From: Bradyrhizobium sp. CCBAU 51627
Lineage (GTDB): Bacteria > Pseudomonadota > Alphaproteobacteria > Rhizobiales > Xanthobacteraceae
Direction of reading: 5' to 3'
Length of the DNA: 64,000 nt
Assembly (NCBI RefSeq): GCF_028128765.1
Contig: NZ_LBJG01000018.1
Location: forward strand, 1 to 64,000
The notes under the pieces are model-generated. The model had not been told where the DNA came from. It saw only the letters and a program-made list of their open reading frames with translations, and did no database searches. Positions within the stretch are counted from its first letter, which is position 1. Each line of letters starts with the position of its first letter. A program made the translations under genes and the position numbers. This document shows positions 43,258 through 52,638 of this stretch, one piece after another.

Positions 43258-43725
43258 CTAATTCTCGTCATCGAGGGTGTCGAACTTTGCGCCGTAGAGC
43301 GCCAGGCCCTTCAGGATCGCATCCATGGCAGACTTGCCGAGCTCACCTCGCATCTCCTGTTCGGCGATGTCGACGGCTTCGCGGAACGCATCGAGCCATT
43401 CCAGTCCGGAGGGCGTAAACTTGACGATGCGCGCGCGCTTGTCGGTTGGATCGGCCATGCGGTCGACGAGGCCAAGCTCGGCGCATTGGTCGACCAGCTC
43501 GCCCATCGCCTGCTTGCTCATCGAGGCGCGGCGAGCGAGCTCCGTCAGGCGTGTCCCCTCCACATCGAGATTGCGGGTCAGGCTGACATGCGCGATGCGC
43601 GTTTCGTCGTGCCCCCTGTCGCTCATCAGCTCGAGCACGCGCGCCTCGAAGCGTCGCACCGCGTTGTTGAGCAGGCGGCCGATATTGGCATGCCGCCACG
43701 CTGTTCCGGCCTTCTTGCTCCCCAA
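43258..43725 (-). CDS. MarR-family transcriptional regulator
   Basis: Winged-helix regulator of about 155 residues. The core reads ANIGRLLNNAVRRFEARVLELM, then the recognition helix region RLTELARRASMSKQAMGELVDQCAELGLVDRMADPTDKRARIVKFT, which is classic MarR. It probably senses a phenolic compound and controls the downstream monooxygenase. TTG 43725 is my choice of start, because upstream sequence is Arg-rich and unlike the family, but it is uncertain. Confidence 0.82.
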   Translation of the reverse strand: MGSKKAGTAWRHANIGRLLNNAVRRFEARVLELMSDRGHDETRIAHVSLTRNLDVEGTRLTELARRASMSKQAMGELVDQCAELGLVDRMADPTDKRARIVKFTPSGLEWLDAFREAVDIAEQEMRGELGKSAMDAILKGLALYGAKFDTLDDEN

Positions 43726-43976
43726 GTGATGTGCTTTCGAATCGAGCCTGGATGGTTGCCGGAGTGTGCGTCGCCGGCGTCTTTGTGTCCATCCAAATGC
43801 CCGGCTGCGGAGGCGCGAACGGAAACGGTCTTGCCGGTCAGTCAAGTGGTCGGCCGGTCCCATGATCGCGCCGGCCGCAAAAAAAATGTCTTCTCCGCGA
43901 AACGTTGTCGGTGGAGAATACGTAACTGCGAATGCCGGCATGACGCCGGTTTCATTTTACTTAAGGAGACTTCTCG

Positions 43977-44225
43977 ATGAAGACCTTGCTCACCGCCGCA
44001 GCCTTTGTCGCGTTCGCCTTCTCTCCCGCATCCGCCGCGATGATGGCGTGCACCAGCGACAACATGATGAAAACGACGGCCATGATGACCGGTACCGCCG
44101 ACACGCCCGCCAAGATGGCTGCCAACAAGGAAATGGCCATGGCCAACACCGACATGAGCAACGGCAAGATGAAGAGCGCCTGCATGCACTATATGAAGTC
44201 GCAGAAGGCGATGATGATGAAGTAG
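43977..44225 (+). CDS. Secreted methionine-rich peptide
   Basis: An 82-residue exported protein with a signal peptide (1-20, SPASAA). Seventeen residues of the 82 are Met, in clusters such as NMMKTTAMM and AMMMK, and only two Cys remain in the mature part. Met-rich periplasmic peptides are known as copper binders or as sinks for oxidants such as hypochlorite (MrpX-like), but no family can be assigned here. AAGGAG lies before ATG 43977, and a strong terminator follows. Single-gene transcription unit. Confidence 0.75.
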   Translation: MKTLLTAAAFVAFAFSPASAAMMACTSDNMMKTTAMMTGTADTPAKMAANKEMAMANTDMSNGKMKSACMHYMKSQKAMMMK

Positions 44226-44247
44226 GCGCAACGCGCGCCATTATCCG

Positions 44248-44287
44248 GGCCGCGCTGTCAGCAGATGGCAGCGCGGCCTTTTCTTTT
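44248..44287 (+). terminator. Rho-independent terminator after the Met-rich gene
   Basis: Perfect 10-base arms GGCCGCGCTG (44248-44257) and CAGCGCGGCC (44269-44278) are followed by TTTTCTTTT. Confidence 0.9.
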
Positions 44288-44337
44288 GCAGTCCCGACCT
44301 ATCTCCTTGCGCGAATCTCGCTACATTGCCTTCCGCA

Positions 44338-45498
44338 ATGTCCCGCGCACCCAAACCCTTTCCACTCCCCACGAAACAGGCCCGGCAGATCTGGCTGCGC
44401 GCCCAGCGGCTCGACACGCGTGCGCCATTCGGAGAAGGCGCGCAGGCTGTGGCGGAAGCGATCGCTCATCTCGGCTATGTGCAGATCGACACCATCAACG
44501 TCATCGAGCGCTGCCATCATCACATCCTTTTCAGCCGCATCCCGTCCTATCGCCGCGCCGATCTGCGTCACGCCCAGAGCATCGACAAAAGCGTGTTCGA
44601 GTACTGGACCCATGCGCTGTCCTATGTGCCGTCGGACGATTTTCGCTTCTTCCTGCCGGCCATGCGGGAACACAAGCGCGAGGGACACAAATGGTACGCC
44701 TCGGTAACCCCGGCCGATACGCGCAAGGTGATGCGGCTGTTGCGAGCCGGCCCGCTGACGATCCGCGACATCGAGGACGACGTGCTCACCGAGAAGGAGC
44801 ATCTGTGGCAGAGCCGCAAACCCTCGAAGCGTGCGCTTCAGCTTGCCTTCTACACCGGCGTCGCCACCATCAGCGCGCGGCAGGGCATGCTCAAGACCTA
44901 TGATCTGATGACGCGGCATTTCGGCTGGGACAAGCTGCCGAAGCCGGCCTCGCCCAAGGAGATCGCGGCCTATCTGCTCGACCGCGCGTTGCGCGCGCAG
45001 GGCGTTGTCAGCCTGGATTCGGTCTGTCATCTCGATGCACCACGCAAGAAGGCGATCGCCGCGCTGATCGCCGCGCGCGTGCGTCGCGGCGAGCTCGTGC
45101 CCGTCGCGATCGAGGGAGCCGGCAAGCAGGAGCATTGGGTGAGCCTTGCGATGCTCGAGCCTGCCGAGGTCTCACCCGAGCTCGTCCACATCCTATCGCC
45201 GTTCGATCCGCTGATCATCCAGCGCAAGCGCACCAATCTCATCTTCGGCTACAACCATCTGTTCGAGGCCTATGTGCCGAAGGCCAAGCGCAAGCTCGGT
45301 TACTTTGCGCTGCCCGTGCTCGTTGGCGACGAGATCGTCGCCGCGCTCGACCTCAAGACCGACCGGCAGGCCCGGAAGCTCTTGATGCAGAAATGGACCT
45401 GGATCGGGCAGGGCAGGAAGACGGCCGGGCGCAAGGAGCTCAAGCAGAAGATCGAGGATGAGCTCGATCGGTTCGAGCGGTTTCAATTGGCGGAGTGA
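44338..45498 (+). CDS. YcaQ/AlkX-like winged-helix DNA glycosylase
   Basis: Protein of 386 residues with the HTH_42/YcaQ architecture: several tandem winged-helix units that bind damaged DNA. Family members remove bulky or crosslinked bases. The catalytic-type QxD motif is present as Q49-I-D51 in LGYVQIDTINVIERCHHHILFSR. Later parts show ALSYVPSDDFRFF and LSPFDPLIIQRKRTNLIFGYNHLFEAYVP, which are conserved. ATG 44338 is clear. The 3' end overlaps the convergent DUF2809 gene by 59 bases. Confidence 0.87.
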   Translation: MSRAPKPFPLPTKQARQIWLRAQRLDTRAPFGEGAQAVAEAIAHLGYVQIDTINVIERCHHHILFSRIPSYRRADLRHAQSIDKSVFEYWTHALSYVPSDDFRFFLPAMREHKREGHKWYASVTPADTRKVMRLLRAGPLTIRDIEDDVLTEKEHLWQSRKPSKRALQLAFYTGVATISARQGMLKTYDLMTRHFGWDKLPKPASPKEIAAYLLDRALRAQGVVSLDSVCHLDAPRKKAIAALIAARVRRGELVPVAIEGAGKQEHWVSLAMLEPAEVSPELVHILSPFDPLIIQRKRTNLIFGYNHLFEAYVPKAKRKLGYFALPVLVGDEIVAALDLKTDRQARKLLMQKWTWIGQGRKTAGRKELKQKIEDELDRFERFQLAE

Positions 45499-45928
45499 GA
45501 CGACGCGTTGCGGCGATTTGATCGATCCAAACGCCGAACGCAATTCCGACTGCATACGCCGCCAGATTCCATAGCGAGAAGATACGCCCGAGCAGCAACG
45601 CGCCGGCCGTGCTGAGCCGGAACGCATCGAGCCATGGCATGTGCACCAACCGGGATAATTCGGTCACGACGGCGATTCCCATCGCGAGGGCCGCGAGCTG
45701 ACGCCCGGTCAGCCGCGGCAGCAACACTCCGACCAGCAGAAACACCATCGTCGCCCATAGCAGCGAACCGCCGTACTTCACCACGAAGGCGGGAAGGCCG
45801 AGCGGAAAGCCGCACCAGCGCAAGCTGAGCCCGCAGACGATCACAAGCAGTGCCAGTCCGGCACGGATCAGCATCCTCCGTCGCAGCGCAATGATGTTGA
45901 CCGGCTGGGTGATCTGCATGGCTTCCAT
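45440..45928 (-). CDS. DUF2809 family membrane protein
   Basis: An inner-membrane protein of about 162 residues of the DUF2809 family. Several hydrophobic helices are seen, with the typical AGLALLVIVCGLSLRWCGFPLGLPAFVVKYGGSLLWATMVF start. The function is unknown. ATG 45928 is used, though ATG 45919 is possible. Its 3' end overlaps the YcaQ-like gene in antisense by 59 bases. Confidence 0.8.
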   Translation of the reverse strand: MEAMQITQPVNIIALRRRMLIRAGLALLVIVCGLSLRWCGFPLGLPAFVVKYGGSLLWATMVFLLVGVLLPRLTGRQLAALAMGIAVVTELSRLVHMPWLDAFRLSTAGALLLGRIFSLWNLAAYAVGIAFGVWIDQIAATRRLTPPIETARTDRAHPRSSA

Positions 45929-45995
45929 TGACTCTTCGTCCCTGATGCTGAAAACCGCCAATCAGCCCATAAAAGCAACAACCCTGGGGGAAGCG

Positions 45996-47324
45996 ATGAG
46001 CCAGACCACGACCTATACCGGTTCCGCCGGCGCGAAAAGTGCCGTCGAAACTTCGACCATCCGCGCCATCTCCTGGCGCCTGATCCCGTTCCTGGTGCTG
46101 GCCTACTTCTTCTCCTATCTCGACCGCGTCAATCTCGGCTTCGCCGCGCTCACCATGAATGCCGAGCTGAAGTTCACGCCGCTGATCTTCTCCTGGGGCG
46201 CCGGCATCTTTTTCATCGGCTATTTCATCTTCGAGGTGCCGAGCAATTTGGCGCTGGAAAAGTTCGGCGCCAGCCGCTGGATCGCCCGCATCATGGTGAC
46301 CTGGGGCATCATCTCGGCGCTGATGGCGCTCACCAGCGGTGTTGCGAGCTTCTACCTGCTGCGCTTCCTGCTCGGCGTCGCAGAAGCCGGCTTCTTCCCG
46401 GGCATCATCCTCTATCTCACCTATTGGTACCCGGCCGAATATCGCGCCCGCTTCCTCGCAGCCTTCGCGATTGCGGTCCCGGTCTCGACCGTCATCGGCG
46501 CGCCGATCTCTGGCCTCCTGCTCGGGCTCGACGGCGCCATAGGTCTGAAGGGCTGGCAGTGGCTGTTCATTCTCGAGGGCGTCCCCTCGGTGCTGCTCGG
46601 CATCGTCACCTGGTTCTATCTCACCGACAAGCCGGAGAAGGCGGACTGGCTCTCGGCCGAGCAGAAGGCCTGGCTCAAGGCGAAGCTCGATGCAGAACTC
46701 GCTATCAAGCAGGCCGTGAAACATCCCTCGCTCGGCGAGGCGCTGTCCTCGCCGAAGGTGATCGCGCTCAGCCTGATCTATTTCGGCTTCGTCGGCGCGC
46801 TCTATGGCATGCAGTTCTGGCTGCCGCAGATCGTCAAGGCGTTCGGCCTCACCAATGCCCAGACCGGCTTCGTCACCGCGATCCCCTATCTGTTCGGCAC
46901 CGTTGCGATGATCCTGTGGGCGCGGCATTCCGATGCGACGCGCGAGCGCGTGATGCATGTCGGCGCGCCGCTGCTGCTCACGGCCGTGGCGCTAGGCGTA
47001 TCCTCCTATCTCACCGACCCCACTCTGACGATCGTGGTGCTGACGGTGGCTGCGATCGGCGTGTTCTGCTGCTTCGGCGTGTTCTGGACCCTGCCGACCG
47101 CCTGGCTCTCTGGTACGGCCGCGGCCGGCGCGATCGCCCTGATCAACTCGATCGGCAACCTCGCCGGATTCGGCGGTCCCTATCTGATCGGCTGGGTCAA
47201 GGAAGCGACAGGCCAGACCTCGACCGGCCTTCTCGTCCTCGCCATCCTGCCCCTGATTGCCGGCATCCTGGCCTTCATCGGCGGTCACGACAGCAAGCAT
47301 GAGTTTGCCGAACAGGACCGGTGA
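45996..47324 (+). CDS. MFS transporter, anion/cation symporter (ACS) family
   Basis: Twelve-helix inner-membrane transporter of 442 residues, of the phthalate/D-galactonate/tartrate permease branch. It has FLVLAYFFSYLDRVNLGFAAL, the loop 2-3 motif FEVPSNLALEKFGASRWIARIMVTWG, and the family's AEAGFFPGIILYLTYWYP. These are ACS family marks for organic anion uptake. The substrate is unknown; no catabolic gene is adjacent. ATG 45996 is preceded by TGGGGGAA. Confidence 0.88.
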   Translation: MSQTTTYTGSAGAKSAVETSTIRAISWRLIPFLVLAYFFSYLDRVNLGFAALTMNAELKFTPLIFSWGAGIFFIGYFIFEVPSNLALEKFGASRWIARIMVTWGIISALMALTSGVASFYLLRFLLGVAEAGFFPGIILYLTYWYPAEYRARFLAAFAIAVPVSTVIGAPISGLLLGLDGAIGLKGWQWLFILEGVPSVLLGIVTWFYLTDKPEKADWLSAEQKAWLKAKLDAELAIKQAVKHPSLGEALSSPKVIALSLIYFGFVGALYGMQFWLPQIVKAFGLTNAQTGFVTAIPYLFGTVAMILWARHSDATRERVMHVGAPLLLTAVALGVSSYLTDPTLTIVVLTVAAIGVFCCFGVFWTLPTAWLSGTAAAGAIALINSIGNLAGFGGPYLIGWVKEATGQTSTGLLVLAILPLIAGILAFIGGHDSKHEFAEQDR

Positions 47325-47348
47325 GGGCCAAGTGAACGGCCCGAGGAT

Positions 47349-47412
47349 GGGCAAAGCGCAGCATGCCCCCTGTGCGTGGGAAAGGCGCTTGCGCGCCTTT
47401 TGCCCACCCTAC
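47349..47412. repeat. Palindromic intergenic repeat
   Basis: GGGCAAAGCGC near 47349-47359 faces GCGCCTTTTGCCC near 47393-47405. An inner hairpin AAAGGCGC/GCGCCTTT (47381-47388 and 47393-47400) is also present. It is the GATGGGCAAAGCGC-type repeat often seen between Bradyrhizobium genes. Confidence 0.6.
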
Positions 47413-47540
47413 GATAGCACCATCCCGACAACGGTCCTGCTGTTCCTTGCCGATCACGCATTCCTGATGACTGACGATTATTGACTTTTATCAGTGATTA
47501 GTCGACATTCCTCTCATTACAGACGCAGGAGTGTCCTCCG

Positions 47541-48647
47541 ATGTTCGTTCGGTCCGTTTTGTCCAGCTATTCCAGGCTCTTGGCGGGCGTGTCGCTGGCT
47601 TTGATGGCCGCTGCGCTGGCCGGGTGTAATGATACCGTAGCGCAAAAAGCCGAGCCGCCGCGGCCGGTTCTGGTTGCGACTGCGCATTATGATGCCGAGA
47701 CTCCGGAGCGCAGTTTCGTCGGCACGATCAGGCCTCGGATCGAGAGTGATTTGGGCTTCCGCGTCGCCGGTAAAGTTGCAAAACGCCTCGTGGAGGTCGG
47801 TCAGACCGTCGAAGTCGGCCAGCCGCTCGCCACCCTCGACGAAGTTGACCTGAAGCTCCAGGCCGAGCAGGCCGTTGCCGAGCAGACTGCTGCCACCGGC
47901 GTACTGGCGCAGGCCGCCGCAGCCGAGCAGCGTGCCAAGGACCTGAAGGCCAAGGGCTGGACCACCGACGCTGCGATGGACTCGAGCCGCGCCGCCGCCG
48001 ACGAGGCCCGCGCGCGCCTCGACCGCGCGGTCCGCTCGGTCGAACTGACCAGGAATTCCCTTTCCTACGCGACGCTCGTTGCCGACGCCCGTGGCGTCGT
48101 CACCGCAACGCTGATCGAACCCGGCCAGGTGGTCGCCGCGGGCCAGGCTTCGATCCGTGTCGCCCGCTTTGCCGAAAAGGAAGCGGTCGTCGCGATCCCT
48201 GAGACGCTGGTCGGACGCGCCAGGTCGGGCGTCGCCAGCGTCACCCTTTGGTCCGAGCCGGACAAGAAATATACGGCGAAGCTGCGCGAGATCGCGCCGG
48301 CGGCCGATCCGGCGACGCGGACCTATCTCGCAAAATTTTCGCTTCCCGAGGCCGACGACAAGGTCGCGCTCGGCATGACCGCAACGCTGACGCTGTCGGA
48401 TGCCGCCACCGAGCGCGTCGCGCGTCTGCCGCTGTCGGCGCTGTTCAATGAAGGCGGCAAGCCGTCCTTCTTCGTCGTGGACGACAACGGCAAGGTCACG
48501 CTCAAGCCGGTCGCGGTGAAGGCCTACGACAGCAACGACGTCATCATTACCGGCGGTGTCGAGGAGGGCGCAAAGATCGTCGCGCTCGGCGTGCAGAAGC
48601 TCGATCCAAGCCAGAAGGTCCGGGTCGTGTCGTCGCTGTCTTTCTAG
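47541..48647 (+). CDS. RND efflux periplasmic adaptor (lipoprotein)
   Basis: Membrane fusion protein of 368 residues that links an RND pump to an outer-membrane channel. The lipobox LAGC places the lipid on C29. The barrel-sandwich domain has SDLGFRVAGKVAKRLVEVGQTVEVGQPLATLD, and the alpha-helical hairpin is Ala/Glu-rich (about 115-175). Then come the beta-barrel and membrane-proximal domains. It pairs with the RND pump downstream. The gap between the two genes holds a palindromic repeat. Confidence 0.9.
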   Translation: MFVRSVLSSYSRLLAGVSLALMAAALAGCNDTVAQKAEPPRPVLVATAHYDAETPERSFVGTIRPRIESDLGFRVAGKVAKRLVEVGQTVEVGQPLATLDEVDLKLQAEQAVAEQTAATGVLAQAAAAEQRAKDLKAKGWTTDAAMDSSRAAADEARARLDRAVRSVELTRNSLSYATLVADARGVVTATLIEPGQVVAAGQASIRVARFAEKEAVVAIPETLVGRARSGVASVTLWSEPDKKYTAKLREIAPAADPATRTYLAKFSLPEADDKVALGMTATLTLSDAATERVARLPLSALFNEGGKPSFFVVDDNGKVTLKPVAVKAYDSNDVIITGGVEEGAKIVALGVQKLDPSQKVRVVSSLSF

Positions 48648-48681
48648 AGTTTACGAGTTACGTCGTGTGAGGTGAGTTTCG

Positions 48682-48756
48682 GCCTTTGCCCCTACGCAAA
48701 GGCTGAAGCGGCGAAGCGATCCAGAACCTGCCCAGCCCCCTGGATTGCTTCGCTGC
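48682..48756. repeat. Palindromic repeat between RND adaptor and pump genes
   Basis: A perfect hairpin GCCTTTGC-N6-GCAAAGGC (48682-48703) is followed by imperfect 17-base arms at 48708-48724 and 48740-48756. The arms match the GAAGC(A/G)ATCCAG type at 52680-52758. It lies inside the likely operon and could lower downstream expression or stabilise the adaptor transcript. Confidence 0.7.
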
Positions 48757-48822
48757 CTCCCGACGACGCCTTGAACAGAGCGGCTGTCGTATTTGCAACT
48801 GGATCGTTTTTCGGAGAGTGCG

Positions 48823-51800
48823 ATGAAGCGCTTCAACCTTTCGGCCTGGGCCGTCAGTCATCCGACGCTGGTTCTCTTCCTGATGCTCGTGCTCGGCGTC
48901 GCCGGCTTCTTCTCCTATCAGAAGCTCGGCCGCGCCGAGGATCCGTTCTTCACGGTGAAGGTGGTCAACGTCTCGGTGATGTGGCCCGGCGCGACCGCAC
49001 AGGAAATGCAGGAGCAGGTCGCCGATCCCATCGAGAAGAAGATCCAGGAGCTGCCTTATTTCGAGAAGGTGCAGACCTATTCCAAGCCCGGCTTCACCGC
49101 GCTTCAGGTGACCTTCCGCGACTCCACGCCGCCGAAGGACGTGCCCTATCTTTTCTATCTGCTCCGCAAGAAGCTGGTCGACGTGCAGGGCCAGTTGCCC
49201 TCGGGGATCCTGGGACCGGTCGTCAATGACGAGTTCTCCGACGTCGATTCCATCCTTTACATGGTGACCGGCGACGGCGCCGATTACGCCCAGCTCAAGA
49301 AGGTCGCCGAAGGATTCCGTCAGCGCCTTCTCAAGGTGCCTGGTGTGACCAAGGTCGATATGTACGGCAACCAGGACGAGCGCATCTTCGTCGAATTCAG
49401 CCACGCCAAGCTCGCCACGCTCGGCATCACGCCGCAGGCGCTGTTCGATTCGCTCGCCAAGCAGAACAATGTGACCCCCGCCGGCACGGTCGAGACCTCG
49501 TCGCAGCGGGTGCCGCTGCGCGTTACCGGTGCGCTCGACGGCGCCAAGGCTGTCGCCGAAACCCCGGTCGAGAGCAACGGCCGCGTGTTCCGCCTCGGCG
49601 ACATCGCCACCGTGACCCACGGCTATGTCGATCCGCCGAGCTTCGTGGTCCGGCAGGAAGGCAAGGCCGCGATCGGCATCGGCGTCGTCACCGCCAAGGG
49701 CGCCAACATCCTCGAACTCGGCAAGGACGTCGAGAAGGCTACGGCCGACTTCATGAAAGCCGTGCCGCAAGGCATCGACTTCAAAATGATCGCCGATCAG
49801 CCCAAGGTGGTCGAGCACGCCGTCGGCGAGTTCGTGCACTCCTTCATGGAAGCGCTGGTCATCGTGCTGTTCGTCTCGTTCCTGGCGCTGGGCTGGCGCA
49901 CCGGTATCGTGGTCGCACTGTCGGTGCCGCTGGTTCTCGGCATCGTCTTCATCGTCATGAACACGATGTCGCTCGACCTGCATCGCATCACGCTCGGAGC
50001 GCTGATCATCGCGCTCGGCCTGCTCGTCGACGACGCCATCATCGCGGTCGAGATGATGGTGGTGAAGATGGAACAGGGCTGGGACCGCGTGCGCGCGGCG
50101 TCCTTTGCCTGGGAATCGACTGCGTTTCCGATGCTCACGGGAACGCTGGTCACGGCCGCCGGCTTCCTCCCCATCGGCTTTGCCAATTCCGCGGTCGGCG
50201 AATATGCCGGCAGCATCTTCTGGATCGTGGCGATCGCGCTGGTCGCCTCCTGGTTCGTGGCGGTGATCTTCACGCCCTATATCGGCGTCAAGCTGCTTCC
50301 CGAGATGAAGGTGCATCACAATCACGATCCCCACGCGGTCTACGAGACGCGCATGTACAGGGGCCTGCGCGCCATCGTGCAATGGTGCGTCAATCACCGC
50401 ATCACGGTGGTGGTCGCGACTGTCGGCGTCTTCGTCGCCTCCGTCGTCGGCTTCGGTCATGTCCAGCAGCAGTTCTTCCCGCTGTCTGAGCGGCCCGAAC
50501 TGTTTCTCCAGCTGCGTCTGCCCGAGGGCACCGCCTTCAACGTCACCGAAAAGGCGGTGAAGCAGGCCGAGACGCTGCTGAAGGACGACAAGGATATCGA
50601 GACCTACACGTCCTATGTCGGTCAGGGCTCGCCGCGCTTCTGGCTCGGCCTCAATCCGCAACTTCCGAACGAGGCTTTTGCCGAGATCGTGATCGTCGCC
50701 AAGGGCGTCGAGGCGCGCGAGCGGGTCAAGGCCAAGATCGAGGGCGCGGTTGCGGACGGCATGCTGACGGAGGCGCGCGTGCGCGTCGACCGCTTCAATT
50801 TCGGCCCGCCGGTCGGCTTCCCCGTCCAGTTCCGCGTGATCGGTCCGGACGCCAACAAGGTGCGCGAGATCGCCTACCAGGTCCGCGACGTCATGCGGCA
50901 GAACAAGAACGTCAAGGACGTCCAGCTCGACTGGAACGAGCAGTCGCCGTACCTCAAGCTTGTCGTCGACCAGGATCGTGCCCGCGCCATGGGTCTCACG
51001 CCCCAGGACGTCTCGCAGGCGCTGTCGATGCTGATCTCCGGCGCGCAGGTGACGACCGTGCGTGACGGCATCGAGAAGGTCGCCGTCATCGCCCGCGCGA
51101 TTCCGTCGGAGCGGCTCGATCTCGGCGGCGTCGGCGATCTCACCATCACCTCGAAGAACGGCGTCGCCGTGCCGCTGCAGCAGATCGCCAGAATCGAATA
51201 TTCCCACGAGGAGCCGATCATGTGGCGGCGTAACCGCGACATGGCCATCACCGTGCGCTCCGACGTTATCGACGGCGTGCAGGCGCCCGACGTCACCAAC
51301 CAGATCACGCCGCAGCTCCAGCAGATCAAGGACTACCTCGAGCCGGCCTACCGCATCGAGCCGGGTGGTGCGTTCGAAGAGTCTGCCAAGGGCAACGCCT
51401 CGATCTTCGTCCTCTTCCCGGTGATGGTCATGGTGATGCTGACGCTGCTGATGATCCAGCTGCAGAGCTTTTCGCGCCTGTTCCTGGTGTTCCTGACCGC
51501 GCCACTCGGCATCGTCGGCGCCTCGCTCGGCCTCAACGTCGCCAACGCCCCGTTCGGCTTCGTGGCGCTGCTCGGCCTGATCGCGCTCGCCGGTATGATC
51601 ATGCGCAACACGGTCATCCTGGTCGACCAGATCGAGAGCGACGTGTCTCATGGCCTGACGCGCCGGGAGGCGATCGTGGAGGCGACTGTCCGTCGCGCCC
51701 GTCCGGTCGTGCTGACGGCGCTGGCCGCGATCCTTGCCATGATCCCGCTGTCGCGCTCTGCGTTCTGGGGCCCGATGGCGATCACCATCATGGGCGGCTT

Positions 51801-51960
51801 GTTCGTGGCGACCTTCCTGACGCTGCTTTACCTGCCGGGCCTCTACGCCCTCTGGTTCCGCAAGAGCTTGGATGAGGCTGGCACCCCCGAACAGCCTGCC
51901 GCGCCGCAGCATGGGAGCGATGACGAGCACGCAATTCCGCTTGCTGAGGCGGCTGAATAA
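48823..51960 (+). CDS. RND efflux pump, inner-membrane subunit
   Basis: AcrB-like proton-driven drug/solvent exporter of 1045 residues. It has twelve membrane helices in two halves and two large periplasmic loops. The proton-relay Asp pair is D403/D404 in LGLLVDDAIIAVEM of helix 4. The early loop has the DPFFTVKVVNVSVMWPGATAQEM signature. ATG 48823 has GGAGAG upstream. It is the second gene of an adaptor-pump-TetR set. The substrate is unknown; an outer-membrane channel gene is not in the window. Confidence 0.93.
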   Translation: MKRFNLSAWAVSHPTLVLFLMLVLGVAGFFSYQKLGRAEDPFFTVKVVNVSVMWPGATAQEMQEQVADPIEKKIQELPYFEKVQTYSKPGFTALQVTFRDSTPPKDVPYLFYLLRKKLVDVQGQLPSGILGPVVNDEFSDVDSILYMVTGDGADYAQLKKVAEGFRQRLLKVPGVTKVDMYGNQDERIFVEFSHAKLATLGITPQALFDSLAKQNNVTPAGTVETSSQRVPLRVTGALDGAKAVAETPVESNGRVFRLGDIATVTHGYVDPPSFVVRQEGKAAIGIGVVTAKGANILELGKDVEKATADFMKAVPQGIDFKMIADQPKVVEHAVGEFVHSFMEALVIVLFVSFLALGWRTGIVVALSVPLVLGIVFIVMNTMSLDLHRITLGALIIALGLLVDDAIIAVEMMVVKMEQGWDRVRAASFAWESTAFPMLTGTLVTAAGFLPIGFANSAVGEYAGSIFWIVAIALVASWFVAVIFTPYIGVKLLPEMKVHHNHDPHAVYETRMYRGLRAIVQWCVNHRITVVVATVGVFVASVVGFGHVQQQFFPLSERPELFLQLRLPEGTAFNVTEKAVKQAETLLKDDKDIETYTSYVGQGSPRFWLGLNPQLPNEAFAEIVIVAKGVEARERVKAKIEGAVADGMLTEARVRVDRFNFGPPVGFPVQFRVIGPDANKVREIAYQVRDVMRQNKNVKDVQLDWNEQSPYLKLVVDQDRARAMGLTPQDVSQALSMLISGAQVTTVRDGIEKVAVIARAIPSERLDLGGVGDLTITSKNGVAVPLQQIARIEYSHEEPIMWRRNRDMAITVRSDVIDGVQAPDVTNQITPQLQQIKDYLEPAYRIEPGGAFEESAKGNASIFVLFPVMVMVMLTLLMIQLQSFSRLFLVFLTAPLGIVGASLGLNVANAPFGFVALLGLIALAGMIMRNTVILVDQIESDVSHGLTRREAIVEATVRRARPVVLTALAAILAMIPLSRSAFWGPMAITIMGGLFVATFLTLLYLPGLYALWFRKSLDEAGTPEQPAAPQHGSDDEHAIPLAEAAE

Positions 51961-51994
51961 GTGAGATGAAGTGCTGATGAGCGAGTCCTGATTG

Positions 51995-52594
51995 ATGGCC
52001 CTGATTTCGGAACATATCGAAGGCGACACCCGGGATCGTATCCTCGAGGTGGCCGAGCGGCTGTTCCGCCAGATCGGCTATCAGAAGACCACGGTCGGAG
52101 ACATCGCCAAAGAGCTGAGGATGAGCCCCGCCAACGTCTACCGCTTCTTCGAATCGAAGAAGGCGATTCACCAGGCGGTGGCGCGGGGCCTGATGGGAGA
52201 GGTCGAGCTCGAGGCGCAGCGGATCGTGGCCAAGCCCGGTCCGGTCAAGGAGCGCTTCCGCGAGCTGCTCACCACCGTCCATCGCATGAATACCGAGCGC
52301 TATGTCGGCGACAACAAGCTGCACGAGATGGTCGAGATCGCGATGCAGGAGGACTGGGCGGTCTGCGTCAATCACATGGAGTGCATCGCCGGTGTGGTCG
52401 GCCAGATGATCGCCCAAGGCGTGGCCTCTGGCGAGTTCGAGGCACCCGACCTTCAGCTGGCTTCGATGTGCGCCTGCACGGCCATGATGCGTTTCTTCCA
52501 CCCCCAGATGATCGCCCAGTGCGCCACCAAGCCGGGCCCGACCATCGACCAGATGATCGATTTCGTCATCGCGGGTCTGTCGCCGCGCCGCTGA
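51995..52594 (+). CDS. TetR family regulator of the RND pump
   Basis: Regulator of 199 residues with an N-terminal TetR helix-turn-helix: RILEVAERLFRQIGYQKTTVGDIAKELRMSPANVYRFFESKKAIHQAV. The rest is a helical ligand domain. It starts 34 bases after the pump gene and so is probably in the same transcript. It may repress the pump operon and respond to an exported compound. A perfect 23-base palindrome lies 45 bases after its stop. Confidence 0.88.
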   Translation: MALISEHIEGDTRDRILEVAERLFRQIGYQKTTVGDIAKELRMSPANVYRFFESKKAIHQAVARGLMGEVELEAQRIVAKPGPVKERFRELLTTVHRMNTERYVGDNKLHEMVEIAMQEDWAVCVNHMECIAGVVGQMIAQGVASGEFEAPDLQLASMCACTAMMRFFHPQMIAQCATKPGPTIDQMIDFVIAGLSPRR

Positions 52595-52638
52595 CGGGAT
52601 AGGGCATTTGCCCCTATAAGCAGGCCGACCGCCCTGGA

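Noticed and set aside
48658..52029. A very long antisense open frame opposite the RND pump gene
   Set aside because: It mirrors the third-position GC bias of the real gene, is rich in His/Asp/Arg and matches no family. The pump on the plus strand is clear.
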